From Sphingomonas sp. CFBP 13720 (GTDB taxonomy: Bacteria > Pseudomonadota > Alphaproteobacteria > Sphingomonadales > Sphingomonadaceae): a stretch of 64,000 bases of DNA. Below, in pieces: positions 1 to 7,842 of this stretch. The DNA is taken from assembly GCF_014842075.1 (NCBI RefSeq), contig NZ_JACYVA010000003.1:62001-126000 (forward strand), in the 5' to 3' direction. Position 1 is the stretch's first letter; every line of letters starts with the position of its first letter. A program made the position numbers and the translations under genes. Below the pieces are notes generated by a model. That model had not been told where the DNA came from. It ran no database searches and was given only the letters and a program-made list of their open reading frames with translations.

Positions 1-2187
1 TCGCGGCGCGCCGATATAGACGTTGGTGGCCGGATAGCCGGAATATTCGCCATAGAAGGCGTCGGTCAGGTTGCGTCCGCGCAGCGTCAGCGTCGCTTGT
101 GTGGCGACGGGGAACGACAGGCTGGCATCCAGCACGGTATGACCGGCCACCCGGATCGTGTTGGCGGTATCGGTATGGAACGCGCCGGCATGCCGCACGA
201 ATCCGCCCAACGTGACCGTGCCGGCGACCGTATAGAGCATCGCGGCGTTCAGCGTGGTCGCGGGGACGTTGACGGGCCGGTTGCCGCTCCGGTCGACCCG
301 CACGCCCCCGATCAGTTCGGACAGTTCGTCATAGCGCGCATCGGTCCAAGAAACGCCGCCCGACAGCCGCAGCGCCGGGACGGGCGCGACGGCCCCGGAC
401 AGTTCGACACCCTGCGACGATTGCCGACCGCCCTGTACCGCCAATGCGGGATCGACCGGGTCGCGTGTCAGGATATCGCGCTGTTCAATGCGATAGACCG
501 CGCCGGTGACGCTGGCCCGTCCGCCCCATCCGTCCGCCTTGAACCCGGCTTCATAGGCGACGCCGGTGGTAAGCCGGAAGCGGCTGTTGGCGATCGAGGC
601 CAGCAGGATCGAGGACACCGGCGACACTGCGGTCGTATATTGCGCGTACAGCGTCAGGCCCGGCGTCACGTTCACGGTCGTCCCCGCCCGCCACGATATC
701 GGATCGAAGGTCGGGCGGTTGCGATCGACCGCGCCGGTCGCGTTCTGGATCGTCGTCCGGTCCAGCGCCATATGGTCCCAGCGCACGCCACCGACCAGCA
801 ACCACCCTGGCGTCAGGTTCAGCGCATCCTCCGCGAACACCGACGTCTGCCGCAACACGGAATCGAACGTGACGTTGCCCGCGGTGAAGATCGCCGTTCC
901 CATCGGCAAAGGCAGGATGGCCGGGTTGCGGACATCCACCGTCGCAAGCGCGGAGACGGGTGCCGTCCGGCGCAGGCTGACGAAATCGGTGTCGTTATGC
1001 TCGATGCCGACGCTGAAGCGATTGCGCATTCCGGCGATGCGGCCGTCATTGCCGATCCCGGCGCGTGCGTTCCAGAATTGGTGATCGTGGCGGAAGTCCT
1101 GATAGGTCTGCCGAAAGCCGCCACCGGGAAATGCTGCATCGGGCGCGACGAAGCTCTGATTGTCCGCCAGCAGGAAGGCACGATCGGCGGTGTAGCCGGT
1201 CAGGTCGAGCGCAAACGTCCATCCGCCGCCGATCGTCCAGTCGAACCGCGAACGCACCGTCGTTTCGTCCGCGCCGGAATAGGCGCCCTTCGGATTATAG
1301 TTGCGCCGACGCAGCGCGCGATCGGCGACCAGACCGTTCGCGCTCGTCACCGCATCGGTCGGGCGCAACGCATACTGGCCGAGGATCAGCGGCAGGCCCT
1401 GATAGGTCGTGTCGTAGCGATCCTCGAAATGATCCACCGCGATCAACAACGACACCCGCTCGCTCGGCCGCCACAGCGCGCTTGCGGTCAATCCGGCGGA
1501 AAAGGTGTCGTTGTCGTCCACGTCGTACAGGCTGTCCGACCGCTGGTAGCTGGCATCCGCGCGCACCGCGATCGTGGACGACACCGGCAGGTTGACCCCG
1601 CCCGCCGCGAACAGCGTGGCGAAGCTTCCGATCGACAACAGGCTGTCGACATGGCGTTCGCCGATGACGGGCCGGCGCGTCACCTTGTTGATGACGCCGG
1701 CCAGCGCGCCTTCGCCGTACAGGACGGAGGCCGGTCCCTTCAGCACCTCGACCCGGTCATAATGCCAGTTGCTGCCGTCCCGCTGGACGACGGTCGATGC
1801 CGATACGCGGACGCCGTCCTGAAGGATCGATACGGTGTTGCCCGCAAAGCCGCGCAGGCTGACGACCGCCGGGTTGCCCGGCACGTTGCCGGCGATGGCT
1901 CCGACGACGCCGTTGAACGTCTCGCGCGCGGTGCGCAGGCCGCGTAGCTGCAGATCGTCCTGCGTCAGCACTTCGACGCTTGCCGGCGTCTCGCGGATCG
2001 ACAGGGCCAACCGACTGGCTGCCTGTGCCTGATCGTCCAGTTTCAGGGGATCGCGTCGGCCGGTGACGACGATCGTCGCATCGGTGCGGTCGCGGGTGCC
2101 GTCGGCGTCGCGCGTCTGTGCGCCGACCGGGGCGGCCGACAGCAGGCACGGCATGGCGACGCCTGCCAAAAATAGTGTTCGGAACAT
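1..2187 (-). CDS. TonB-dependent receptor (siderophore-receptor type), 3' end outside window
   Basis: This frame stays open from the ATG at 2187 to the first base of the window, giving 729 codons with no stop, so only the extreme C-terminus is missing. The first 24 residues are a signal peptide ending in AAPVGAQ, followed by a TonB-box-like stretch (ATIVVTGRR). The plug domain is clear: RETPASVEVLTQDDL, then VSLRGFAGNTVSILQDGVR, then DRVEVLKGPASVLYGEGALAG and VINKVTRRP. Late in the window copy it reads LTLRGRNLTDAFYGEYSGY and VYIGAPR, typical of the last strands of ferrisiderophore receptors. The family imports ligands across the outer membrane using TonB-ExbB-ExbD energy. The ligand is not readable from sequence; the adjacent His/Met-rich DUF2946 protein hints at a metal or metal chelate. 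Confidence 0.93.
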   Translation of the reverse strand, partial: MFRTLFLAGVAMPCLLSAAPVGAQTRDADGTRDRTDATIVVTGRRDPLKLDDQAQAASRLALSIRETPASVEVLTQDDLQLRGLRTARETFNGVVGAIAGNVPGNPAVVSLRGFAGNTVSILQDGVRVSASTVVQRDGSNWHYDRVEVLKGPASVLYGEGALAGVINKVTRRPVIGERHVDSLLSIGSFATLFAAGGVNLPVSSTIAVRADASYQRSDSLYDVDDNDTFSAGLTASALWRPSERVSLLIAVDHFEDRYDTTYQGLPLILGQYALRPTDAVTSANGLVADRALRRRNYNPKGAYSGADETTVRSRFDWTIGGGWTFALDLTGYTADRAFLLADNQSFVAPDAAFPGGGFRQTYQDFRHDHQFWNARAGIGNDGRIAGMRNRFSVGIEHNDTDFVSLRRTAPVSALATVDVRNPAILPLPMGTAIFTAGNVTFDSVLRQTSVFAEDALNLTPGWLLVGGVRWDHMALDRTTIQNATGAVDRNRPTFDPISWRAGTTVNVTPGLTLYAQYTTAVSPVSSILLASIANSRFRLTTGVAYEAGFKADGWGGRASVTGAVYRIEQRDILTRDPVDPALAVQGGRQSSQGVELSGAVAPVPALRLSGGVSWTDARYDELSELIGGVRVDRSGNRPVNVPATTLNAAMLYTVAGTVTLGGFVRHAGAFHTDTANTIRVAGHTVLDASLSFPVATQATLTLRGRNLTDAFYGEYSGYPATNVYIGAPR

Positions 2188-2270
2188 GGGAATACCTTCG
2201 ACCGGCCCGACGCCGATGGCGCGTGCCGCAGTGCATGGCCGCGTCCGCCGGAGCGACGCAGGAGGACAGG

Positions 2271-2681
2271 TCAAAGCTGGGCCGGTGGTCCGCGCAGGGG
2301 AGGACGGAGATAGGCTGGCGCCAACGGGGCCGGCAGGACGACGGCGATCAGGCCCAGCGCCAGAATGAAGGCGACCAACGCGACGAACTGGACGGGATCG
2401 ATCGCGCCCAACGACGCGGCCGACAATATCGTGAAGGCGCAGGGCGACGGCGCCGTGTCGTGATCCTTCGATCCGTCGTGGCCCGCCATGTCACCGTGCA
2501 TTCCCGGCATCGCCATGGTCGTCGTGACCGGAGCCGCCCCCGGACAGAGGGTGATGGAAACGCCGCCGGACGTGCTGGCGATCATATAGCCGGTCGGCAC
2601 CATCAGCTTCAGCAGCAGCGTCGCCGCGCAGATCAGCACGGCCAGATGGCGTTGCGCCAGAAGATGCCGGATCGCCTGCAC
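2271..2681 (-). CDS. DUF2946-type small membrane protein with His/Met-rich segment
   Basis: This is a 136-residue protein upstream of, and co-directional with, the TonB receptor, with an 83-bp gap. An N-terminal hydrophobic segment (about residues 12-34) is followed by a short periplasmic stretch rich in Met, His and Asp (MPGMHGDMAGHDG, about residues 59-71), and a second membrane segment near residues 101-120. This layout matches DUF2946 proteins, which often sit beside TonB receptors or copper genes. The Met/His cluster could bind copper or another soft metal, but that is inferred. The start is the first ATG of the frame. No enzymatic motif is present. Confidence 0.8.
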   Translation of the reverse strand: MQAIRHLLAQRHLAVLICAATLLLKLMVPTGYMIASTSGGVSITLCPGAAPVTTTMAMPGMHGDMAGHDGSKDHDTAPSPCAFTILSAASLGAIDPVQFVALVAFILALGLIAVVLPAPLAPAYLRPPLRGPPAQL

Positions 2682-3169
2682 GACCGCCGACTATCGCCGG
2701 TGGCGGACAGTGTCACTTGGACATTCCGTCCCGGCGGAAAAAAGTCGTTTTCGGTCAAAAGCGTAGGCGCGCGTGGCGGATGGACGAACCTGCCGCGCTG
2801 ACGGAGCTACTGATCGACGGGCACGGTGCCGATGTACCGCACTATGCCTGCGATCTGCGCGTCCAGTCCTCCGCGAGTTTCGCAAGGTCGACGACGTGTG
2901 ACTGTTCTTGGCGGTGCGGGCCACGACGTGATCCTGTCCGGTCGACAGAGGACAGTCAGCACGTCGTCGCCAACCGCGCCGTCCTTTCGCCGCCAGACGG
3001 GATCACCGCCCCGAACGCTTCCGCGATGCGACGTGTCGCCTCACGACCGCGCGTGGCGTCCATCCCATGGACTTTGAACGAGAAACGCCGCTAGCGTGAC
3101 CGCGCGTCCATCGACCCGGCAACAGCACCGTCGGCGGCGAGGATGCCAACCGTGAGGACAGGGGTCAGG
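2682..3169. other. Intergenic region, about 490 bp, with possible decayed coding sequence
   Basis: This gap lies between two divergent genes. I see no intact gene. On the minus strand, short stretches have coding-like composition but are broken by stops and change frame. One frame reads DDVLTVL and then ends in GLDAQIAGIVRY and a TAG at 2807-2809. The frame beginning with an ATG at 3063 stops after about 36 codons. This fits a decayed small gene, but I cannot name a family. Promoters for both flanking genes must also lie here; no convincing -35/-10 pair stands out. Confidence 0.3.
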
Positions 3170-4750
3170 ATGAGATTTCGTATTGCCCGATTTGCCGGAT
3201 GCGCCGTGGCCCTTCCGCTCCTGCTGGGCGCGGCCGGACCGGGACCGGGGGAAAGGCGCATCGAAGTGGACGTTGCGACCGCCGTCACGCCGGTCGATCG
3301 CTTCTACGATCTGTCGATCGGATCGGACTTTCCCGGGACGCTGATCCGCGACGACAGTCAGGCGCAGCTCGGTACGGCGGTGAACGAACTCGGCTTTCGC
3401 TACATTCGCTTCCACGACATCTTCCACGACGTGCTGGGCACCGTCCGGGTGGTGGACGGGCGGACGACCTATGACTGGCGCGGGATCGACCGGCTGTACG
3501 ACGCGATGCTGGCAAAGGGTATCCGGCCGTTCGTGGAGCTGGGCTTCACGCCCGGCGCGCTGAAGACGTCCGAACAGACGATCTTCTACTGGAAGGGCAA
3601 CACATCGCATCCGCGCTTCGACGGGTGGCGCGATCTGATCGACGCATTCGTCCGGCACTGCCGCGATCGATATGGTGCCGCCGAAGTGCGCCAATGGTAT
3701 TTCGAGGTCTGGAACGAGCCCAATCTGAAGGACTTCTGGGAAGGCGCGGACCAGAAAGCCTATTTCGATCTCTACGACGCGTCCGCCAGGACGATCAAGG
3801 CGATCGACCCCGCGCTGCGGGTCGGCGGACCGGCGACGGCGGGTGCCGACTGGGTTCCGGCGTTCCTCGATCACGCCGCCCGCAATCGGGTGCCGGTCGA
3901 TTTCGTCACCACGCATACCTACGGCGTAGACGGCGGATTCCTCGACGAGGATGGCAAGCAGGACACGAAGCTCTCGCCGTCCCCCGATGCGATCGTCGGC
4001 GACGTGCGCAAGGTGCGCGCGCAGATAAAGGCATCGCCCTTTCCCGACCTGCCGCTCTTTTTCACCGAATGGAGCACCAGCTACACCCCACGCGACTTCG
4101 TCCACGACAGCTATATCAGCGCCCCATACATCCTCTCAAAACTAAAACGCAGCGAGGGAATGCTTCAGGGCATGAGCTACTGGACCTATTCCGACCTGTT
4201 CGAGGAACCGGGGCCACCCCCGACGCCGTTCCACGGCGGTTTTGGGCTGATGAACCGCGAAGGCATCCGCAAGCCCGCATGGTTTGCCTATAAGTATCTG
4301 CATGCATTGCGCGGCAAACGCGTACCTACCGCAGACGATAACGCGATGGTTAGTGTCGATGGCGGCTACGCTGCGGCGCTGGTGTGGGACTGGCATCAAC
4401 CGGTTCAGTCGGTCAGCAACAAGCCGTTCTATACGCGGCTCGTGCCGGCGACGGTCAGTGCGCCCGTCAGCTTGTCGTTCGCCCGTGTCGCACCGGGTCG
4501 CTATCGCATCCGGGTGTATCGCACTGGTTTCCGCCGCAATGATCCGCTGTCCGCCTATATCGACATGAAGCTGCCCGCGCAGCTCGACGCCGGTCAGCTT
4601 GCCCGTATGCGCACGCTGACCGCCGATGCGGCCGAGGTCGACCGGGTCGCACGTGTCGGTGCGGACGGCCGGCTGTCGGTACGCGTGGCGATGAAGACCA
4701 ACGACGTCGCACTGGTCACGCTGGAGCCGGTGATCGCGGCGAAGCGGTAA
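3170..4750 (+). CDS. Secreted glycoside hydrolase family 39 (beta-xylosidase-like)
   Basis: This is a 526-residue protein with an N-terminal signal peptide (hydrophobic core ending near LLLGAAGPGPG). The body is a GH39-type TIM barrel followed by a beta-rich C-terminal part. The acid/base Glu is at residue 183 in WNEPNLKDFW, and the nucleophile Glu is at residue 300 in FFTEWSTSY. The motif FRYIRFHDIFHD near the N-terminus and SYWTYSDLFEE after the nucleophile are also typical. Characterised GH39 enzymes act on xylo-oligosaccharides or glycosaminoglycans; substrate here is unknown. I chose the ATG at 3170, preceded by AGGGG at a 5-base spacing, over the in-frame ATG at 3143, whose purine run directly abuts it. 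No PUL-like sugar genes surround it. Confidence 0.9.
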   Translation: MRFRIARFAGCAVALPLLLGAAGPGPGERRIEVDVATAVTPVDRFYDLSIGSDFPGTLIRDDSQAQLGTAVNELGFRYIRFHDIFHDVLGTVRVVDGRTTYDWRGIDRLYDAMLAKGIRPFVELGFTPGALKTSEQTIFYWKGNTSHPRFDGWRDLIDAFVRHCRDRYGAAEVRQWYFEVWNEPNLKDFWEGADQKAYFDLYDASARTIKAIDPALRVGGPATAGADWVPAFLDHAARNRVPVDFVTTHTYGVDGGFLDEDGKQDTKLSPSPDAIVGDVRKVRAQIKASPFPDLPLFFTEWSTSYTPRDFVHDSYISAPYILSKLKRSEGMLQGMSYWTYSDLFEEPGPPPTPFHGGFGLMNREGIRKPAWFAYKYLHALRGKRVPTADDNAMVSVDGGYAAALVWDWHQPVQSVSNKPFYTRLVPATVSAPVSLSFARVAPGRYRIRVYRTGFRRNDPLSAYIDMKLPAQLDAGQLARMRTLTADAAEVDRVARVGADGRLSVRVAMKTNDVALVTLEPVIAAKR

Positions 4751-4764
4751 CCCCTCAAAACCGC

Positions 4765-4795
4765 GGCCTGCTTCCGCATATTATGCGGGCAGGCC
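4765..4795. terminator. Strong hairpin between convergent genes
   Basis: GGCCTGC (4765-4771) pairs with GCAGGCC (4789-4795). Inside it CCGCAT (4774-4779) pairs with ATGCGG (4783-4788) around a 3-base loop, with a 2-base TT bulge, giving 13 base pairs. It lies 15 bases after the GH39 stop and 37 bases from the stop of the convergent gene. There is no T tract on either side, so it may be a bidirectional terminator or an RNA-stabilising structure. Confidence 0.6.
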
Positions 4796-4831
4796 ACGGC
4801 AGTCCGGCAACGTCGCCGCGACCCTCGGCAA

Positions 4832-5299
4832 TCAGTCCGCTGCGTTCGACGTAAAACGTTCCGCCACCACGGCGGTGATGACCGTTTGCAGGACGTGGAT
4901 CGCCCAACGCTCGGTTGCCTTGCGCGGCCCGGCTTCGATCTCGCCTTCGGTGATGCCGAGGACCGGCGCGATGCCGGCGATGTTCACGGCATACAGGGCA
5001 GTGCCGTACAGCACGCCGGCCATGGCGGGGGACAGCGACGGAACCGCCTGCCGGATCACGGGTAGAACCGCGCCGAACACCGCCGAAGCCCCGAGATGGT
5101 TGGCGAACTCCACGACGCTGGTGCCTGCATCCCCGATGACCTTGCGCGACCCGGTAAGATCGTCGATCCAGTCGACGGCATCGCGGTCCAAGGTCTTGGT
5201 CCGCAGGCCGGTCTTGCGACCCGCCACCATCACCGCCGTCGTGACCAATCCGGCCACCAGTCCGCCCGCGATCGCTGCCTGATACGGTTTCATTTTCAT
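4832..5299 (-). CDS. Small polytopic membrane protein, unrecognised family
   Basis: This is a 155-residue protein starting MKMKPYQAAIAGG, with an upstream GGGAG at a suitable distance. Hydrophobic segments lie at about residues 8-27, 70-83, 91-110 and 133-148, with a charged loop (RTKTLDRDAVDWIDDLTG) after the first. The layout recalls small YagU/DUF1440-like inner-membrane proteins, but I cannot assign the family with confidence. It converges on the GH39 gene and diverges from the aspartic protease gene across a 275-bp gap. A longer in-frame start exists upstream, but that extension is Arg/Pro/Ser-rich and looks non-coding. Function unknown. Confidence 0.75.
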   Translation of the reverse strand: MKMKPYQAAIAGGLVAGLVTTAVMVAGRKTGLRTKTLDRDAVDWIDDLTGSRKVIGDAGTSVVEFANHLGASAVFGAVLPVIRQAVPSLSPAMAGVLYGTALYAVNIAGIAPVLGITEGEIEAGPRKATERWAIHVLQTVITAVVAERFTSNAAD

Positions 5300-5574
5300 C
5301 TGATGCTCCCGAGGATCGGGCGTCAACGACCGCACCGCGCCGAAATGTCCCGAACCGTGCAAAAGTCGAACTGGAATGCGATCGGGAGCGCCGAGCGCGC
5401 GGATATTACTACTGCGGCTGGACGCAGGTCGCGGAAATGGACGCACCGCCCGGAGCGTGAAAGCCGCGACGCAGCGGCGATCTTCCGCCCCGCACCACGG
5501 GCGGTTCACGGCAGCTTCGCGTCAGCTTGCCGCGCTATCACCGAGCAACGGCCTGCCCGTGGATCGGAGAAGTA

Positions 5575-6462
5575 ATGCTGTTTCCCACGATGCTGATCGC
5601 GTTCGCCGTTGCGGGTCCGCAGGCGGCGGCGGTCGAGCCGATCACCCTCGACTCCCAGATGCGTCCGATGATCGCGGTGAGCATCGACGGCAATCCACCC
5701 GTCGACATGCTGATGGACACCGCTGCGCAGTCGAGCGTGCTGACCACAGCGCTTGCCGAGACGATGGGATTGCCGCCGACCGATGAGCCGGTCACCGTCA
5801 ACGGGGTGGCGGGCAGCATGACGGCGCGCGCGCATGGCGTCCGGCGGATGTCGAGCGCGCTGTTCGACGTGCGCGATACCGCGGTCGTCGCGCTGCCGCG
5901 AATTGGCGTCACGCGGGCGCGCGGGATATTGGGCATCGACCTGTTCGCCGGGCGCAAGCTGGTGTTCGACCTGACCGGGCGGCGGCTGTCGGTCGACGCA
6001 TCGGGACCGGCCGCCGCCGATCATGTCGCGCTCCGGGGAAGCATCGATGCCAAGGGATTGCTGCACGTGCCCGTCGCGATCGATGGCGTGGTCATCGACG
6101 CGCTGGTCGATACCGGGGCGGAAGGCAGCGTGGCCAACGGCGCGGTGCTGCGCGCGCTGGGATGGCGCGACGACGACCCGCGACTGAAGGCGAACGGCAC
6201 GATCACCGGCGCGACGATCGGCGGCACGATCGTGCGACGCGGCACGGTCGGCCGGGTCGCGCTGGGACCGGTCGGCTTTCGCGGCGTGCCGCTGACCTTC
6301 ACGGGGTCGACCGACGGCGCGCCTCGCCTGATCCTCGGGATGGACATGCTCGGGCTGTTGCAGCGTTTCGCGCTCGACCTGCCGCGTGCCGAATTGCAGC
6401 TTTACATTCCGCCCGCCGCTACGCCGCCGGCGCCTCCCCCTCCGGCACGAACCGGATCGTGA
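5575..6462 (+). CDS. Bilobal retropepsin-like aspartic protease, exported
   Basis: This is a 295-residue protein with a short N-terminal hydrophobic export segment (about residues 3-18). It contains two retropepsin-type halves in one chain. The first catalytic motif is MLMDTAAQSSV (Asp48), the second ALVDTGAEGSV (Asp179). Each half ends with the conserved hydrophobic-Gly motif (RGILGIDLF; LILGMDMLG). Two halves with one Asp each would form a complete active site as in pepsin, without dimerisation. The C-terminus is Pro/Ala-rich. The ATG at 5575 follows GGAGAAGTA; an upstream in-frame ATG at 5527 has no such site. Its last 44 bases overlap the 3' end of the convergent histidine kinase gene. 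The substrate is unknown. Confidence 0.88.
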   Translation: MLFPTMLIAFAVAGPQAAAVEPITLDSQMRPMIAVSIDGNPPVDMLMDTAAQSSVLTTALAETMGLPPTDEPVTVNGVAGSMTARAHGVRRMSSALFDVRDTAVVALPRIGVTRARGILGIDLFAGRKLVFDLTGRRLSVDASGPAAADHVALRGSIDAKGLLHVPVAIDGVVIDALVDTGAEGSVANGAVLRALGWRDDDPRLKANGTITGATIGGTIVRRGTVGRVALGPVGFRGVPLTFTGSTDGAPRLILGMDMLGLLQRFALDLPRAELQLYIPPAATPPAPPPPARTGS

Positions 6463-7828
6463 AGCAGGTGCCGGGCGGCGTGGTATCGACGTCGATCGTC
6501 GCATGATGCGCGTCGGCGATCGCCCGGACGATCGCCAGCCCCAGCCCGTGCCCCTTGTGCCGATCGGACAGCCGCACGAACGGTTCGAAGATTTCGGATA
6601 CCCGGTCCGGCGCGATGCCCGGTCCTTCGTCGCGGACGCGCAACTCGCCCGCATTCGACACCGATACGGTGACAGTTCCCCCCGGCGGCGTGACGGCGAT
6701 GGCATTGCCGATCAGATTGGCGGCGGCGGTTTCGATCAGGGTGGCGTCGCCTAGTACGACCGCGCCGGTCGCGCCGCGCAGCCGCAACGTCACGCCCTGT
6801 CCCATCGCCACCGGGTCCAGCGCATCGATCGCGGCGCGGCAGGTCGCGAACAGCCGCGTCGGGACCAGCACCGGCGGACGCTCGCCGATGCGGGTCAGCG
6901 TGAGCAGATCGTTGACCAGCCGTGACAGCCGCCGGACGTCGCCGATCAGCTTCGTCCGGTCCTCGCTCTCGTCCAGCATTTCCAGCCGGGTGCGCAGGAT
7001 CGTCAACGGCGTGCGCATTTCGTGCGCCGCTGCCGACAGGAAGAAACGGCGGCGGCGTTCCCCGGCGGCGCTGTCGGCGATCACCCGGTTGATCGCACGG
7101 ATCAGCGGCGACAATTCGGTCGGCAATCCGTGTTCGGAAAGCTCGCGTGCGCGTTCGTCGTCGTCGACCCGCCCGGCAAGCCGTGCGATCCGACGGATGC
7201 GCACGCTATGGCACAGCAGGATGCCGATGCAGATCGCGAACACCCCCATGGCCGGAAACACGAACCCGCGGGCGTGTCCCCATGCCCGGGCGGCATAGAC
7301 CCGCACCGCGCCGGGCCGGGCGATGTCGATCGGCGTCGCGATCCCGCGTACCTCGTAATAGCGCGGCGTGCCGCAATCGTGGAAACCGACATGGTCGATC
7401 CCGGCGGATTGGCGGAAGGATCGTTCCCACTCAGCGCACATTCCTGACGCGCCGGCCGAACGCCGCGCGGCGATCATTCCCGCGACCCCGGTTCCGGTCA
7501 GGTAGCGCGGCGCGGACGTGCCGACCCGGACATCGCCATGCAGCGCGAAATAGCGGAAACCGGGATTACGCTCCTGCACCTGCTGCATCACCGGATCGCG
7601 TTCGATCCGGGCCGACAGGGCGGCAGCGTCCCCGCCCCGCGCCACCGCGTCCGCCATCGTCGCTCGGACCGCCGACAGTGTGGATGCATGCGGATCGATC
7701 CGGTCGAGCCGGGGCATGTCGAGCAGCGGCCGGACCGCGAGCAGATAGACCCCGCCGCCGACGAACAGCGCCGACAGCAGGATCATCTGTCCCAGCATCG
7801 ACCGGCCAAAGCGCAGGAGCCATGCCAT
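6419..7828 (-). CDS. Membrane sensor histidine kinase
   Basis: This is a 469-residue protein. A first membrane segment (about residues 12-31) precedes a periplasmic sensor region of about 165 residues with two Cys (GMCAEWE and HDCGTPRYY). A second membrane segment follows, then a linker rich in Arg. The dimerisation/phosphoacceptor motif is AAAHEMRTPLTILRTRLEM with His269; ATP-binding boxes are ANLIGNA (N box), DEGPGIAP (G1) and GHGLGLAI (G2). The ATG at 7828 is preceded by GGGGGATAGGACG, 14 bases after the stop of the giant TPR gene, so it is the last gene of that operon. No response regulator is adjacent; the best partner is the OmpR-type regulator at 24188-24859 at the other end of the locus. 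Confidence 0.93.
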   Translation of the reverse strand: MAWLLRFGRSMLGQMILLSALFVGGGVYLLAVRPLLDMPRLDRIDPHASTLSAVRATMADAVARGGDAAALSARIERDPVMQQVQERNPGFRYFALHGDVRVGTSAPRYLTGTGVAGMIAARRSAGASGMCAEWERSFRQSAGIDHVGFHDCGTPRYYEVRGIATPIDIARPGAVRVYAARAWGHARGFVFPAMGVFAICIGILLCHSVRIRRIARLAGRVDDDERARELSEHGLPTELSPLIRAINRVIADSAAGERRRRFFLSAAAHEMRTPLTILRTRLEMLDESEDRTKLIGDVRRLSRLVNDLLTLTRIGERPPVLVPTRLFATCRAAIDALDPVAMGQGVTLRLRGATGAVVLGDATLIETAAANLIGNAIAVTPPGGTVTVSVSNAGELRVRDEGPGIAPDRVSEIFEPFVRLSDRHKGHGLGLAIVRAIADAHHATIDVDTTPPGTCFTIRFVPEGEAPAA

Positions 7829-7842
7829 CGTCCTATCCCCCG

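Noticed and set aside
97-1947. Long open frame opposite the TonB receptor
   Set aside because: It is rich in Arg, Asp and Gly with no family features, and lies antisense to a clear receptor. High GC makes such frames common here; the same applies opposite the TPR, VWA and BatA-like genes (7147-9918, 11209-13434, 13581-16112).
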